Source of the DNA: Oscillospiraceae bacterium | Lineage (GTDB): Bacteria > Bacillota > Clostridia > Oscillospirales > Oscillospiraceae | Assembly: GCA_017522015.1 (NCBI GenBank) | Contig: JAFXAW010000028.1 | Span: 1-33,774 of the forward strand | Length of the DNA stretch: 33,774 nucleotides | Reading direction: 5' to 3' | Shown: positions 1 through 9,542 of the stretch, one piece after another | Position numbering within the stretch: the stretch's first letter is position 1 | Layout of the letters: each line of letters starts with the position of its first letter | The notes under the pieces: generated by a model | Seen by the model: only the letters and a program-made list of their open reading frames with translations | Database searches by the model: none | Told to the model about the DNA's origin: nothing | Position numbers and translations under genes: made by a program

Positions 1-440
1 CCAAAGCCTCCCCTGTGTAAGGGGAGGTGCCCCGCAGGGGCGGAGGGGTTGTACTTGTCGCCCGTCGCAGCGCAGTCGGACTTCGCACGCCAATGCCTTG
101 GCTCTCCCTCTGGGAGAGCTGGCGCCGTCAGGCGACTGAGAGGGCTTTCCCATCGGATTCTCATCCGGCGAGTGGAGGCAGCCTGCCTCCGGCGGCCCCA
201 TTTCTCTTTTTCAAAAAGAGTCGGTGCGTTAAGAAAATGTGCCGGTGGCACATTTTTAGCATCCGACCGCAGCGGCTGTGCCGCGAGGAGGGAAGTTGGA
301 TGATGCACTTTATTCGCGTCTGCGGGTGCGAACTCTGCGAGGCTCTGTGCCTCGCCGTGACTGCGATGCGTAGAGGGAGCTTTTGCCGCCCCCGCCGCGC
401 AAATCTCCCTCTCCCGTCGGATATTCCGGGCCGAACCCCT
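1..440. repeat. Mosaic of short palindromic intergenic repeats upstream of uvrB
   Basis: This stretch has no convincing gene. It is a chain of hairpin-forming blocks: CCTCCCC/GGGGAGG at 7-13 and 21-27, GCCCC/GGGGC at 29-33 and 37-41, GCTCTCCC/GGGAGAGC at 101-108 and 112-119, CTCTTTTT/AAAAAGAG near 204-220, and a perfect 10-bp stem AAAATGTGCC/GGCACATTTT at 234-243 and 247-256. Blocks of this style recur in intergenic DNA of Oscillospiraceae genomes; that is my recollection of the group, not a search result. Open frames at 27-467 and 49-303 have no ribosome binding site and encode Arg/Pro/Ser-rich sequence, so I do not call them genes. Confidence 0.7.
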
Positions 441-462
441 TTTATTTTCCGGCAGCTTATGG

Positions 463-468
463 TATAAT
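463..468 (+). promoter_or_regulatory. Candidate -10 box of the uvrB promoter
   Basis: A perfect TATAAT lies 32 bases before the uvrB start codon. The hexamer 17 bases upstream is only TTTTAT-like, so the -35 is weak. I see no LexA (SOS) box I can support in this short leader. Confidence 0.55.
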
Positions 469-500
469 ATTATGATTTCGAACTGATTTGGGAGAGCGCT

Positions 501-2471
501 ATGCCGGATTTCAAAGTTGTAAGCGAATACACCCTCTCCGGTGACCAGCCGGAGGCCGTCGATGCGCTGGTCACGGGGCTGGAAGCGGGCATCGAGGAGC
601 AAACGCTGCTCGGCGTGACCGGCTCGGGCAAGACCTTCACAATGGCCAAGGTCATCGAGCGGGTGAACCGCCCGACGCTTGTGCTCGCGCACAACAAAAC
701 CCTCGCCGCGCAGCTCTGCGCGGAGTTCCGCGAGTTTTTCCCCGAAAACGCGGTGGAATACTTCGTCTCCTATTACGATTACTACCAGCCGGAGGCCTAC
801 ATTCCGCACACGGACACCTTCATCGAGAAGGACGCGAGCATCAACGACGAAATCGAGCGTCTGCGCCACAGCGCCACCAGCTCGCTTTTTGAGCGGCGGG
901 ATGTGATCGTCGTGGCCTCCGTGAGCTGCATCTACGGCCTCGGCGACCCCATCGACTATAAAAACATGGTCATCTCCCTGCGCCCGGGGCAGCAGCGGGA
1001 TCGGGACGAGCTGCTGCGCAAGCTGATTGAAATCCGCTACGAGCGCAACGACGTTGCCTTTGAGCGCAACAGCTTCCGCGTGCGGGGCGACACGGTGGAG
1101 ATCTATCCGGTCTACGCCTCCGACCACGCCATCCGCGTGGAGTTTTTCGGGGATGAGATCGACCGCATCTCCGAAATCAGCGTCGTCACCGGCACGCCCA
1201 GCCGCGTTTTGCAGCACGCGGCCATCTATCCCGCGAGCCATTATGTCACGACCAAGGAGAAGATGGAGCGCGCCATCTCGGAAATCCGCGCCGAGTGCGA
1301 TGCGCGCGTGAAGTTTCTGGAGGAAAACGGCAAGCTGCTCGAAGCGCAGCGCATCACGCAGCGCACGAATTATGACATTGAAATGATGCAGGAGCTGGGC
1401 TATTGCTCCGGCATTGAAAATTACAGCCGCATCATCTCCGGCCGCGCGCCCGGCTCGCCGCCGATGACGCTGCTGGACTATTTCCCCGAGGACTTTCTGA
1501 TGTTCATCGACGAGAGCCACGTCACGCTGCCGCAGGTGCGCGCCATGTATAACGGCGACCGCGCGCGGAAGGAGACGCTGGTGGAATACGGCTTCCGCCT
1601 GCCCTCCGCCTTTGATAACCGCCCGCTGAAATTTGACGAATTCCGCTCGCGCATCGGACAGGTGATCTATGTCTCCGCCACGCCGGGCGAATATGAGCAG
1701 CAGCGCTCGGGGCAGATCGCCGAGCAGATCATCCGGCCGACCGGCCTGCTCGACCCGCGCGTGGAGGTGCGCCCGATTGAAGGACAGGTGGACGATCTGC
1801 TGGCCGAGATCAACAGCCGCGTGCAAAAGCACGAGCGCACGCTCGTCACGACGCTCACCAAAAAAATGGCGGAGGATTTAACGGCTTACCTCTCCGCCGC
1901 CGGTGTGCGCTGCCGCTATATGCACCACGACGTCGGCGCGATTGAGCGCATGGAGATCATCCGCGACCTGCGCCTTGGCTCTTTTGACGTGCTGGTCGGC
2001 ATCAACCTCCTGCGCGAGGGACTCGATCTGCCGGAAGTCAGCCTTGTGGCGATTCTGGACGCGGATAAGGAGGGCTTCCTGCGCAGCGAAACGAGCCTGA
2101 TTCAGACCATCGGGCGCGCCGCGCGAAACGCGGAGGGCCTTGTCATTTTGTATGCGGACACGGTCACGCGCAGCATGCACGCGGCCATCACCGAAACGGA
2201 GCGCCGCCGCGAAAAGCAGGCGGCCTATAACGCCGCGCACGGCATCACGCCGAAAACCATCGTCAAGAGCGTGCGCGAGCTGATTGAAATTTCCGGCGGC
2301 GCGCAGGCGCTGGACGCCCCGCGCGGCGAGGGTGTACCCATGACGGAGCGGGAAAAGCGCATCGCCATCGAAAAGCTGGAAAAGAAGATGAAAGAAGCGG
2401 CCAAAATGCTCGAGTTCGAGTATGCCGCCGAGCTGCGCGATCAGATCATCCGCCTGCGCGGAGGATCGTAA
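501..2471 (+). CDS. uvrB: Excinuclease ABC subunit B (UvrB)
   Basis: UvrB is the damage-verifying helicase-like subunit of bacterial nucleotide excision repair. It is loaded by UvrA and then recruits UvrC for incision. The 656-residue product has the usual family length. Visible motifs are Walker A GVTGSGKT (about residues 38-45), the damage-probing beta-hairpin region [12 protein letters not shown], the Walker B-like FIDESH, the helicase motif QTIGRAARN, and a C-terminal UVR coiled coil ending in [10 protein letters not shown] that contacts UvrC. The ATG at 501 follows GGGAG at a suitable distance. uvrA and uvrC are not in the window. A MATE gene follows 110 bases downstream on the same strand. 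Nothing looks broken. Confidence 0.97.
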   Translation: MPDFKVVSEYTLSGDQPEAVDALVTGLEAGIEEQTLLGVTGSGKTFTMAKVIERVNRPTLVLAHNKTLAAQLCAEFREFFPENAVEYFVSYYDYYQPEAYIPHTDTFIEKDASINDEIERLRHSATSSLFERRDVIVVASVSCIYGLGDPIDYKNMVISLRPGQQRDRDELLRKLIEIRYERNDVAFERNSFRVRGDTVEIYPVYASDHAIRVEFFGDEIDRISEISVVTGTPSRVLQHAAIYPASHYVTTKEKMERAISEIRAECDARVKFLEENGKLLEAQRITQRTNYDIEMMQELGYCSGIENYSRIISGRAPGSPPMTLLDYFPEDFLMFIDESHVTLPQVRAMYNGDRARKETLVEYGFRLPSAFDNRPLKFDEFRSRIGQVIYVSATPGEYEQQRSGQIAEQIIRPTGLLDPRVEVRPIEGQVDDLLAEINSRVQKHERTLVTTLTKKMAEDLTAYLSAAGVRCRYMHHDVGAIERMEIIRDLRLGSFDVLVGINLLREGLDLPEVSLVAILDADKEGFLRSETSLIQTIGRAARNAEGLVILYADTVTRSMHAAITETERRREKQAAYNAAHGITPKTIVKSVRELIEISGGAQALDAPRGEGVPMTEREKRIAIEKLEKKMKEAAKMLEFEYAAELRDQIIRLRGGS

Positions 2472-2581
2472 CAGCAAGGCCGAAGCCTGCCGCGGGGCAG
2501 GCCGAAAACGAAAACAGACGGAAATCCGGCGAAAAACCGGACGAAGACCGCCGGGAAACCGGGAAAAGGGCAGGGGATACA

Positions 2582-3984
2582 ATGGGACAGACACAGTCGG
2601 CCCGGCAGAAAAACGATTTCAGTCAGGGCAAGGTGTCGGGCGCGATCCTGCGCATGGCGATTCCGCTCGCCATCGCGCAGCTTGTCAATGTGCTCTACAA
2701 TCTGGTGGACAGAATGTACATCGGGCATCTTTCGGACAGCATGGCCTTCACGGGGCTGGGGCTTTCGCTGCCGGTGGTTATGCTCGTGGGCGCCTTTTCC
2801 AACCTCTACGGCACGGGCGCGGCGCCCTTCTGCTCCATCGAGCGCGGACGCGGCGATCTGGATAAGGCAGCGCGCATTCAGGGCAACGCCTTCACGCTTT
2901 TGCTTATCACCGGCGCTGTGCTGACGCTGCTGGGGCTGATTTTCACAAAGCCGATCCTCTATGCGCTCGGCGCGAGCGACGCGACCTATCCTTATGCCGC
3001 GTCCTACCTGCGCATTTATCTGATGGGCACGGTGTTCGTGCTCATCAGCCACGGCATGAACAGCCTCATCAACGCCCAGGGCTATGCGCACATCGGCATG
3101 CTCACGGTGGTCATCGGGGCGGTTCTCAATCTGATTTTGGACCCCATCTTCATTTTCAAGCTGAACCGGGCGTGAAGGGCGCGGCGATTGCAACGGTGAT
3201 CTCGCAGGGCTGCTCGGCTGCGTGGGCGCTTGTGTTTCTGTGCAGCAGGAAGGTGAACCTGCGCCTGACGCTGCGCGCGATGAAGCTCAGCGGAGAGATC
3301 GTGAAAAAGATTTTCTCTCTGGGCGTGACGGGCTTTTGCATGAGCGCGACGACGGCGCTTGTCTCTGCCGTTGCCAACACGCAGCTGCGGAATTTCGGCG
3401 GCGACCTCTATATCGGGGTGATGACGGCGCTGACCTCGGTGCACGAAGTTGTGTTCATGGTCATCAGCGGCATCACGCAGGGCGCGCAGCCCGTTTTGGG
3501 CTATAATTACGGCGCGGAGAAATACGAGCGCGTCATCGCGGGCATCCGCTTCATCACGCTCGTGTGCATCGGCTATTCCTTTTTGGTGTGGGTGTGCATC
3601 ATGCTGCTGCCGGGGCCGATCATCCGGCTGTTCAACAGCGATGCGCAGCTCGTTTCCGCGGGCATCTCCGCCAGCCGCATTTACTTTATGACCTTCGTGT
3701 TCATGTCGCTGCAGGCCTCCGGCCAGAGTACCTTTGTCGGCCTCGGCCGCGCGAAGCAGGCGGTGTTTTTCTCACTGTTGCGCAAGGTGGGCCTTGTCGT
3801 GAGTCTGACGCTGCTCCTGCCGCGGCTGTGGAATCTCGGCGTAAACGGCGTGTTCCTTGCCGAGCCGATTTCCAATGTGATCGGCGGCGTGGCCTGCTAT
3901 CTGACGATGTATTTCACCGTTGTGAAGAAGCTCCGCGCAAAAACGCTTGCCAAAACCGCCTCCCCCGTCGGGGAGGACGGATGA
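2582..3984 (+). pseudogene. MATE-family multidrug/Na+ antiporter, split by a frameshift
   Basis: Two adjacent frames together make one MATE (MepA-like) exporter. The first (2582-3175, 197 aa) covers the N-terminal half, beginning after a good AGGGG site. It ends in DPIFIFKLN-R-A. The second (3172-3984, 270 aa) resumes at VKGAAIATVISQG. In intact MATE proteins the LDPIFIF motif runs directly into a GVKGAAIAT-type motif. Adding one base near the GGG run at 3168-3170 joins the frames into a protein of about 467 residues, the usual family length with 12 membrane helices. This is therefore a single-base deletion, or a sequencing or assembly error. The GTGA overlap at 3172-3175 could let a ribosome restart and make the second half separately. 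The substrate cannot be read from sequence. Confidence 0.85.
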
Positions 3985-4008
3985 CATCTTCCGAAAGGAG
4001 ATTATCCC

Positions 4009-6558
4009 ATGAAGCTTCTGGTGATTGACGGAAACTCCATCATCAACCGCGCCTATTACGGCATCCGTATGCTCACTGCGCCGGACGGCACGCCCACCAA
4101 CGGCGTCTACGGTTTTCTGACGATTCTGCACAGACTGCTGCAGGACGAGAAGCCCGAGGGCCTTTGCGTCTGCTTCGACCTGCGCGCGCCGACCTTCCGC
4201 CATCTGCAATATGAGGGCTATAAGGCGCAGCGCAAGGGCATGCCGGATGAGCTGGCCGCGCAGATGCCGCTTCTGCGCGAGGTGCTCGACGCCATGGGTG
4301 TGAGGCGCTTAGAGCTGGAGGGCTGGGAGGCGGACGACCTCATCGGCAGCATCGCGGCAAAATGCGCCGCCGCGGGCTGGGATTGCCGCATCGTCACCGG
4401 CGATAAGGACGCGTTTCAGCTCATTGGGGAGAAAACCCACGTTCTCCATGTCAAAACCCGCATGGGACAGACGGAGACGCTTGAATATGACGTCGCGCGC
4501 TTCGAGGCCGAATACGGCTTTGCGCCCGCGCGCATGATTGACCTCAAAGCCCTGATGGGCGATGCCAGCGACAATATCCCCGGCGTTGCGGGCGTGGGCG
4601 AAAAAACCGCGCTTGACCTGCTGCACCGCTTTGAAAGCGTGGAGAAGATTTACGCTGCGCTGGACGAGCTGGACATCCGCGAAAGCGTCAGAACTAAGCT
4701 GCGCGCAGGGGAGGAGAGCGCGAAGCTGTCCTTCGACCTTGCCACCATCCGCACGAACGCGCCGATTGACTTTTCGCCCGAGGACGCGCACTTTTCCGGC
4801 GTATTCGGCGGCGCGCTTTATGCTGTCTTTCAGCGGCTGGGCTTTTATTCCCTCAGCGAAAAATGGGGCCTGCAGCCGGATGCGGACGCGCCCGCGCCGG
4901 AAGCCGGGCACAAGTCGCTGCCCCGCACGGAGGTGTATACGCTCGCCGAGGCGGAGGCGCTGCTCGCGGGCGAGGCGCTTGCCGTCTACGCGCCGGAGGG
5001 CCTCGATGAAATCGAAATCTGCAACGGCGAAACGGTCTGCACGCTGCGCTGGGCAGACCTTGGCGATGACTATAACGCCTTTCTCCGCCGCCTGTTCTCG
5101 GCAAATGTGCCCAAGCTTGGCCACCGCGTCAAGGATCTGATGGGGCTGCTGCTGGAGGACGGCCTGCCGGCGGAGGGCTTCGTGTTCGATACGGAGATCG
5201 CGGCCTATCTGCTCGAGCCGACGGAGAGCCGCTATGAGCTAAAGCGCCTGTGCGCGCGTTACGCGCAGTTTGAAGCGGAGGGCGCCGAGGCGATCTTCGC
5301 GCTGCGCCCCGCGCTGCGCGCGGAACTGGAAAAATTGGGGCTGTCGCAGCTCCATGACGAAATGGAATTGCCGCTTTGCGCGGTGCTCGCCGAGATGGAG
5401 CGAGCGGGCTTCACCGTCGACCGCGCGGCGCTCTATGCCTTCGGCGAGAGCCTCACGGAGACCGTCGCCGCCCTGCAGGAAAAAATCTGGGCGCTCGCCG
5501 GGGAGGAATTCAACATCAATTCCCCCAAACAGCTCGGCACGGTGCTGTTTGAAAAGCTCATGCTCCCCGCGGGGAAGAAAACCAAGAGCGGCTGGAGCAC
5601 GAATGCCGACGTTTTGGAAAAGCTCCGCGGCAAGCATGAGATTGTGGACTGCATTTTGGAATACCGCCAGCTCACCAAGCTCAAAAGCACCTATGCCGAC
5701 GGGCTTTTGAAGGTCATCGGCAGCGACGGGCGTATCCGCACCAGCTTTCAGATGACCGTCACGGCGACGGGGCGTTTGAGCTCCACGGAGCCGAATCTGC
5801 AGAACATCCCCGTGCGCACGCCGCTGGGCGCGGAGATCCGCAAGATGTTCATCGCCTCGCCCGGCTGCGTGCTGGTCGACGCGGATTACAGCCAGATTGA
5901 GCTGCGCCTGCTCGCGCACATCTCGGGCGACGAGACCATGCGCAAAGCCTTTTTGAACGGGGAGGATATCCACGCCGTCACCGCCTCGCAGGTGTTCGGT
6001 GTGCCGCTGGCGGAGGTCACGCCGCTGCAGCGCTCCCGCGCCAAGGCGGTCAACTTCGGCATCGTCTACGGCATCAGTGCCTTTTCCCTCGCGCAGGACA
6101 TCGGCGTGTTCCAGAGCGAGGCGAAGGCCTATATCGAGGCTTATCTGCAAAAATACCACGGCGTGCGGGCGTATATGGAAAAAGTCGTCGCGCAGGCGCG
6201 CGAGGACGGCTATGTCTCCACGCTCTACGGGCGCCGCCGCGCGCTGCCGGAGCTTGCCAGCAGCAACCATAATCTCCGCGCCTTCGGCGAGCGCGTCGCG
6301 CTCAATATGCCCATTCAGGGCACGGCCGCGGATGTGATGAAGCTGGCCATGCTGCGCGCGCACCGGGCGCTGAAGGAATCCGGATTGCAGGCGCGGCTGC
6401 TTTTGCAGGTGCACGATGAGCTGATCGCCGAGTGTCCGGAATCGGAGGCCGAGCGGGTGAAAGCCCTGCTCACCGAGGCGATGGAGGGCGCGGCCGCCCT
6501 CTCCGTGCCGCTCACGGCGGAGGCGCACAGCGGAAGGAGCTGGCATGCGGCGAAATGA
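4009..6558 (+). CDS. polA: DNA polymerase I, proofreading motif apparently lost
   Basis: Family A polymerase used for Okazaki-fragment processing and repair synthesis (849 aa). The N-terminal 290 residues form the 5'-nuclease domain, with the helix-3-turn-helix signature GDASDNIPGVAGVGEKTA. The C-terminal polymerase domain has motif A VDADYSQIELR (D626), the O-helix R675-x3-K679-x3-F683-x3-Y687, and motif C QVHDE (D803). Between them sits a 3'-5' exonuclease-like fold. Its first acidic motif (the DTE of E. coli Klenow) reads VYAPEGLDE here, so proofreading is probably dead, as in Bacillus and Thermus Pol I. AAAGGAG lies 8 bases before the ATG. The end overlaps the next gene by 14 bases. Confidence 0.96.
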   Translation: MKLLVIDGNSIINRAYYGIRMLTAPDGTPTNGVYGFLTILHRLLQDEKPEGLCVCFDLRAPTFRHLQYEGYKAQRKGMPDELAAQMPLLREVLDAMGVRRLELEGWEADDLIGSIAAKCAAAGWDCRIVTGDKDAFQLIGEKTHVLHVKTRMGQTETLEYDVARFEAEYGFAPARMIDLKALMGDASDNIPGVAGVGEKTALDLLHRFESVEKIYAALDELDIRESVRTKLRAGEESAKLSFDLATIRTNAPIDFSPEDAHFSGVFGGALYAVFQRLGFYSLSEKWGLQPDADAPAPEAGHKSLPRTEVYTLAEAEALLAGEALAVYAPEGLDEIEICNGETVCTLRWADLGDDYNAFLRRLFSANVPKLGHRVKDLMGLLLEDGLPAEGFVFDTEIAAYLLEPTESRYELKRLCARYAQFEAEGAEAIFALRPALRAELEKLGLSQLHDEMELPLCAVLAEMERAGFTVDRAALYAFGESLTETVAALQEKIWALAGEEFNINSPKQLGTVLFEKLMLPAGKKTKSGWSTNADVLEKLRGKHEIVDCILEYRQLTKLKSTYADGLLKVIGSDGRIRTSFQMTVTATGRLSSTEPNLQNIPVRTPLGAEIRKMFIASPGCVLVDADYSQIELRLLAHISGDETMRKAFLNGEDIHAVTASQVFGVPLAEVTPLQRSRAKAVNFGIVYGISAFSLAQDIGVFQSEAKAYIEAYLQKYHGVRAYMEKVVAQAREDGYVSTLYGRRRALPELASSNHNLRAFGERVALNMPIQGTAADVMKLAMLRAHRALKESGLQARLLLQVHDELIAECPESEAERVKALLTEAMEGAAALSVPLTAEAHSGRSWHAAK

Positions 6559-7024
6559 GGCCTTTCCCGATATCGAAACGGCGGAAAAGCTGCTTTCGCA
6601 GGCCTGCGAGCGGCTCCCGGAGGAAATTTTCCGCGAGCTCAACGGCGGGGTGAACCTCCTGCCGGAGCAGCGGCGCAGCGCCGACGGGCTTGTTACGCTG
6701 GGACTCTATCATCACAACGCTATGGGGCGCTATATCGAGCTGTTTTACGGCTCCTTTCGCGCCGTGTATCCGGATGCGGACGCAAATCTGCTCGCGCAAA
6801 AGCTGGATGAAACGCTGCGGCACGAGCTGACGCACCATCTGGAGAGTCTGGCCGGCGACCGCAGCCTTGAGCGCTGGGACGAGCAGCACCGCGCGATGCT
6901 TCTGCGCGGCACTTATGATGACGACACGGCCACAACGGCCTTTTTGGGCGGCGGCTATACGCGCGCGAGCGCGCTTCTGCGGCGGCATCGCCGGGAATGC
7001 GCCCCGCCGGAGGAGGAACTATGA
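6545..7024 (+). CDS. Metallopeptidase family protein (zincin-like)
   Basis: A 159-residue cytosolic protein of the small zincin-like family common in Firmicutes. The zinc motif HELTHH (HExxH) lies near residue 98, inside LRHELTHHLESLAGD. Family hallmarks visible upstream are LPEEIFRELNGGVNLLPE and MGRYIELFYGSF. The substrate and physiological role of this family are not established. The start codon lies inside the last codons of polA, with AGGAG seven bases ahead, and the stop overlaps the rimI start (ATGA), so translation is likely coupled on both sides. I am fairly sure of the family, but not of protease activity. Confidence 0.8.
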   Translation: MRRNEAFPDIETAEKLLSQACERLPEEIFRELNGGVNLLPEQRRSADGLVTLGLYHHNAMGRYIELFYGSFRAVYPDADANLLAQKLDETLRHELTHHLESLAGDRSLERWDEQHRAMLLRGTYDDDTATTAFLGGGYTRASALLRRHRRECAPPEEEL

Positions 7025-7473
7025 CGATTTTGGACGCAGGCGAGGCGCAGTTTGCGCAGATCGCGCAGATTGAAAATGCCTGCTTTTCCGACCCCTGGCC
7101 GGAGGATACCCTCCGCGCGCACCGCACGGGGGAACACCACGTTTTCCTCGCCGCGGTGGAGGGGGAGGAGACCCTGGGCTATATCAGCCTGACCTATGTG
7201 CTGGACGAGGGCTATATCGGCAACGTTGCCGTCAGTCCGACTGCCCGCCGGCGCGGCGTCGGCCTTGCGCTGGTGGAGGAAATGACCTCGCGCGCAAAAG
7301 CGCTCGGCCTCGCGTTTCTGACGCTGGAGGTGCGCGAGAGCAATCACGCCGCGCGCGCGCTCTACGCCCGCTGCGGCTATCGGGATGTGGGTCTGCGCCG
7401 CGGCTATTATGAAAAGCCGCGTGAGGACGCCGTTTTGATGACGCTTGGGCTGGAGGCGAAAAAGGATGGATAA
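7021..7473 (+). CDS. rimI: RimI-type ribosomal protein S18 alanine N-acetyltransferase (GNAT fold)
   Basis: A 150-residue GNAT acetyltransferase. The acetyl-CoA binding loop appears as VSPTARRRGVGLALVEEM, preceded by GYIGNVAV and followed by LEVRESNHAARALYARCGY, all typical of RimI, which acetylates the N-terminal alanine of S18. I chose the ATG at 7021 over an upstream frame start because GGAGGAGG sits directly before it and it forms a 4-base ATGA overlap with the metallopeptidase stop. RimI commonly neighbours tsaB, tsaE and tsaD in Firmicutes. Here tsaD is two genes downstream and tsaE-tsaB about 11 kb away. Other GNAT substrates are possible, but context favours RimI. Confidence 0.85.
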   Translation: MTILDAGEAQFAQIAQIENACFSDPWPEDTLRAHRTGEHHVFLAAVEGEETLGYISLTYVLDEGYIGNVAVSPTARRRGVGLALVEEMTSRAKALGLAFLTLEVRESNHAARALYARCGYRDVGLRRGYYEKPREDAVLMTLGLEAKKDG

Positions 7474-8500
7474 GCCGGTCAAAGCGCCCCCTGCGCGGGA
7501 GCTGTGGGCGGACGCACTGCGGAGCCTTGCCTGCGTGATGGTGATTGTGATCCATGTCTGCGGCACGGACTGGTACACGCTGCCCGCCACCGGCGGGGCG
7601 TGGCAGCTTGCGAATGTGCTGGACAGTCTGGTGCGCCCGGCGGTGCCGATCTTCTTCATGCTCAGCGGCAGCTTTTTGCTGCGGCGTGAGCCGGAGGGGA
7701 AGAAAACGCTTTTTATGGCGCTGCGGCTGTTTATCCTCTGGCTTGTGATGTACCTGTTCTATGCCGTCAAAGCGGGCGGCGTGCAGCTTTTGCAGCAGCC
7801 GAAGATGCTGCTGCGCGCGCTGGTTTTCCCGCAGGAGCATTACCACCTCTGGTTTTTGCGGACGATCGTGTGCCTGTATCTGCTGCTGCCGGTGCTGCGC
7901 GCGCTGGTCGCTTATGCGGACGGGAAGTGGGTGAAGTGGTATCTTGCCGTGTTCCTGCTTTTCGGCATCCTGCGGCCGAGCCTCGCGCAGCTTCCCTTTC
8001 AGAACAGGGGCTGGGGGCAGCTTTTCGTGCCGGAACTGTGCCGGTATGCCGGCTGCTTCGTTCTGGGCTGGTACTTAACGGCGCGCACGGCGCCGCCGCC
8101 AAAGGAAAAACGCCCGCTCTACGCGCTGATCTATGTCGCCGTTGCGGCGCTCATCGCCGTGGGGACGTACTTTTATTCGCGCAACACGGCGCATAACGAC
8201 GAGCGGCTTTATTCCTATCTCGCCCTGCCCGTGCTGACGATGGCCGTGTGCCTGTTCCAGCTTGCGCGCACGTGGCGGGATTGCGGACTCCTGCGCTTAG
8301 CGGCACGCTTCGCGCCGCTCACGCTCGGCGTGTATGTGCTGCATCCCTTCGCGCTGGATGTGCTGCGGCTTGTCGGTATCCGTTCGGAAAGTCTGCCGCG
8401 CGCGCTGTTCATTCCTGCGGCAACACTCGGCGCCCTCGCCGTCTCGGCGGGGCTGAGCTGGTGCTTGCGGCGCATTCCGCTTGTCAAAAAATTCTTCTGA
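7466..8500 (+). CDS. Acyltransferase-3 family integral membrane protein
   Basis: A 344-residue polytopic membrane protein with about ten hydrophobic helices. The N-terminus has the acyltransferase-3 signature: an arginine in DALRSLACVMVIVIH followed by the conserved histidine at the end of the first helix. A later PIFFMLSGSFLL segment and a C-terminal LGVYVLHPF segment are also typical. Members O-acetylate or O-succinylate cell-surface glycans or lipids from the membrane; the acceptor cannot be predicted. The ATG at 7466 overlaps the rimI stop by 8 bases and follows GGAGG. The gene sits between rimI and tsaD with no functional link that I can see. Confidence 0.85.
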   Translation: MDKPVKAPPARELWADALRSLACVMVIVIHVCGTDWYTLPATGGAWQLANVLDSLVRPAVPIFFMLSGSFLLRREPEGKKTLFMALRLFILWLVMYLFYAVKAGGVQLLQQPKMLLRALVFPQEHYHLWFLRTIVCLYLLLPVLRALVAYADGKWVKWYLAVFLLFGILRPSLAQLPFQNRGWGQLFVPELCRYAGCFVLGWYLTARTAPPPKEKRPLYALIYVAVAALIAVGTYFYSRNTAHNDERLYSYLALPVLTMAVCLFQLARTWRDCGLLRLAARFAPLTLGVYVLHPFALDVLRLVGIRSESLPRALFIPAATLGALAVSAGLSWCLRRIPLVKKFF

Positions 8501-8516
8501 TTTGTGAGGAAATGCT

Positions 8517-9521
8517 ATGATTATTCTTTCTGTGGAGAGCAGCTGTGACGAAACAGCCGTCGCCGTCACCGAAAACGGCCGAAAAGTCCTCTCCGATCTG
8601 GTCTTTTCCCAGGCGGACATGCACGCCGTCTATGGCGGCGTCGTGCCGGAGATCGCCAGCCGCAGCCATGTGGAGGTCATCAGCCGTCTGGCGGAGGAGG
8701 CCATCCGCGAAGCGGGCATTGAGAAAAAGGACATTGACGCCGTCGCGGTGAGCTATGCCCCCGGCCTGATCGGGGCGCTGCTGGTCGGCGTGAGCTTTGC
8801 CAAGGCCGCCGCGCTCGCGCTGGGCGTGCCGCTGATCCCGGTGCACCACATCCGCGGGCACATCGCCGCCAACTACATCGCCTTTCCGGAGCTGGAGCCG
8901 CCCTTCCTGTCGCTGGCTATCTCCGGCGGCAATACGCTTTTGGTGGACGTAAGGGACTATACGGATATGCGCGTGCTCGGCGCAACGCGGGACGATGCCG
9001 CCGGCGAGTGCTTTGACAAGGCCGCCCGCGTGCTGGGGCTGCCCTATCCGGGCGGCAAGCCGCTGGACGAGCTGAGCCAAACGGGGGACGATCAGAAATA
9101 TAAGCTGCCGCGCGCTGCCGTCGCGGGGCATCCCTATGATATGAGCTTTTCCGGCCTGAAAACGGCGGTGGTGAATCTGGCGTACAACGCCGAGCAGAAG
9201 GGAGAAGAACTGGACAAAGCCTCACTTGCGGCCTCGTTTTGCGCTGCGGTGAGCGATACGCTTTTGCCCCGCACGATGGGCGCGCTGCGCGAGCTGGGCT
9301 ACGATCAGCTCGCCATCGCGGGCGGCGTGGCCGCCAACTCCCGCATCCGCCGCGATTTTGAGCGCGCGGCGCAGGAGGCGGGCGCAAAGCTCTATATGCC
9401 GCCGCTGAAGCTCTGCGGCGACAATGCGGCCATGATCGGCTGCCAGGCCTATTACGAATATCTCGCCGGCCGCGTCGCCGGCAGCGACCTCAACGCCAGC
9501 GCCACGATGGATCTGTGCTGA
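8517..9521 (+). CDS. tsaD: tRNA N6-adenosine threonylcarbamoyltransferase TsaD
   Basis: TsaD transfers the threonylcarbamoyl group to A37 of ANN-decoding tRNAs (t6A), working with TsaB and TsaE. The 334-residue length is standard. The ASKHA-fold start MIILSVESSCDETAVAV is diagnostic, the metal-binding HxxxH is at H111-H115 (VHHIRGH), and ISGGNT, DDAAGECFDK, SFSGLKTA and GGVAANSRIR follow in the expected order. GAGGAA precedes the ATG. The partners TsaE and TsaB lie at 18.8-20.0 kb of this window, and the TsaC/YwlC component that makes the intermediate is not seen. Confidence 0.97.
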   Translation: MIILSVESSCDETAVAVTENGRKVLSDLVFSQADMHAVYGGVVPEIASRSHVEVISRLAEEAIREAGIEKKDIDAVAVSYAPGLIGALLVGVSFAKAAALALGVPLIPVHHIRGHIAANYIAFPELEPPFLSLAISGGNTLLVDVRDYTDMRVLGATRDDAAGECFDKAARVLGLPYPGGKPLDELSQTGDDQKYKLPRAAVAGHPYDMSFSGLKTAVVNLAYNAEQKGEELDKASLAASFCAAVSDTLLPRTMGALRELGYDQLAIAGGVAANSRIRRDFERAAQEAGAKLYMPPLKLCGDNAAMIGCQAYYEYLAGRVAGSDLNASATMDLC

Positions 9522-9542
9522 CGGGCGCGGAGAGGAAGAGAG

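Noticed and set aside
27-467. Open frames 27-467 and 49-303 before uvrB
   Set aside because: They lie in palindromic repeat DNA, have no ribosome site and encode Arg/Pro/Ser-rich sequence typical of GC-rich non-coding frames.
3165-3175. Programmed -1 frameshift in the MATE gene
   Set aside because: No X-XXY-YYZ slippery heptamer or downstream stem-loop is visible; a 1-base deletion or sequence error is simpler.
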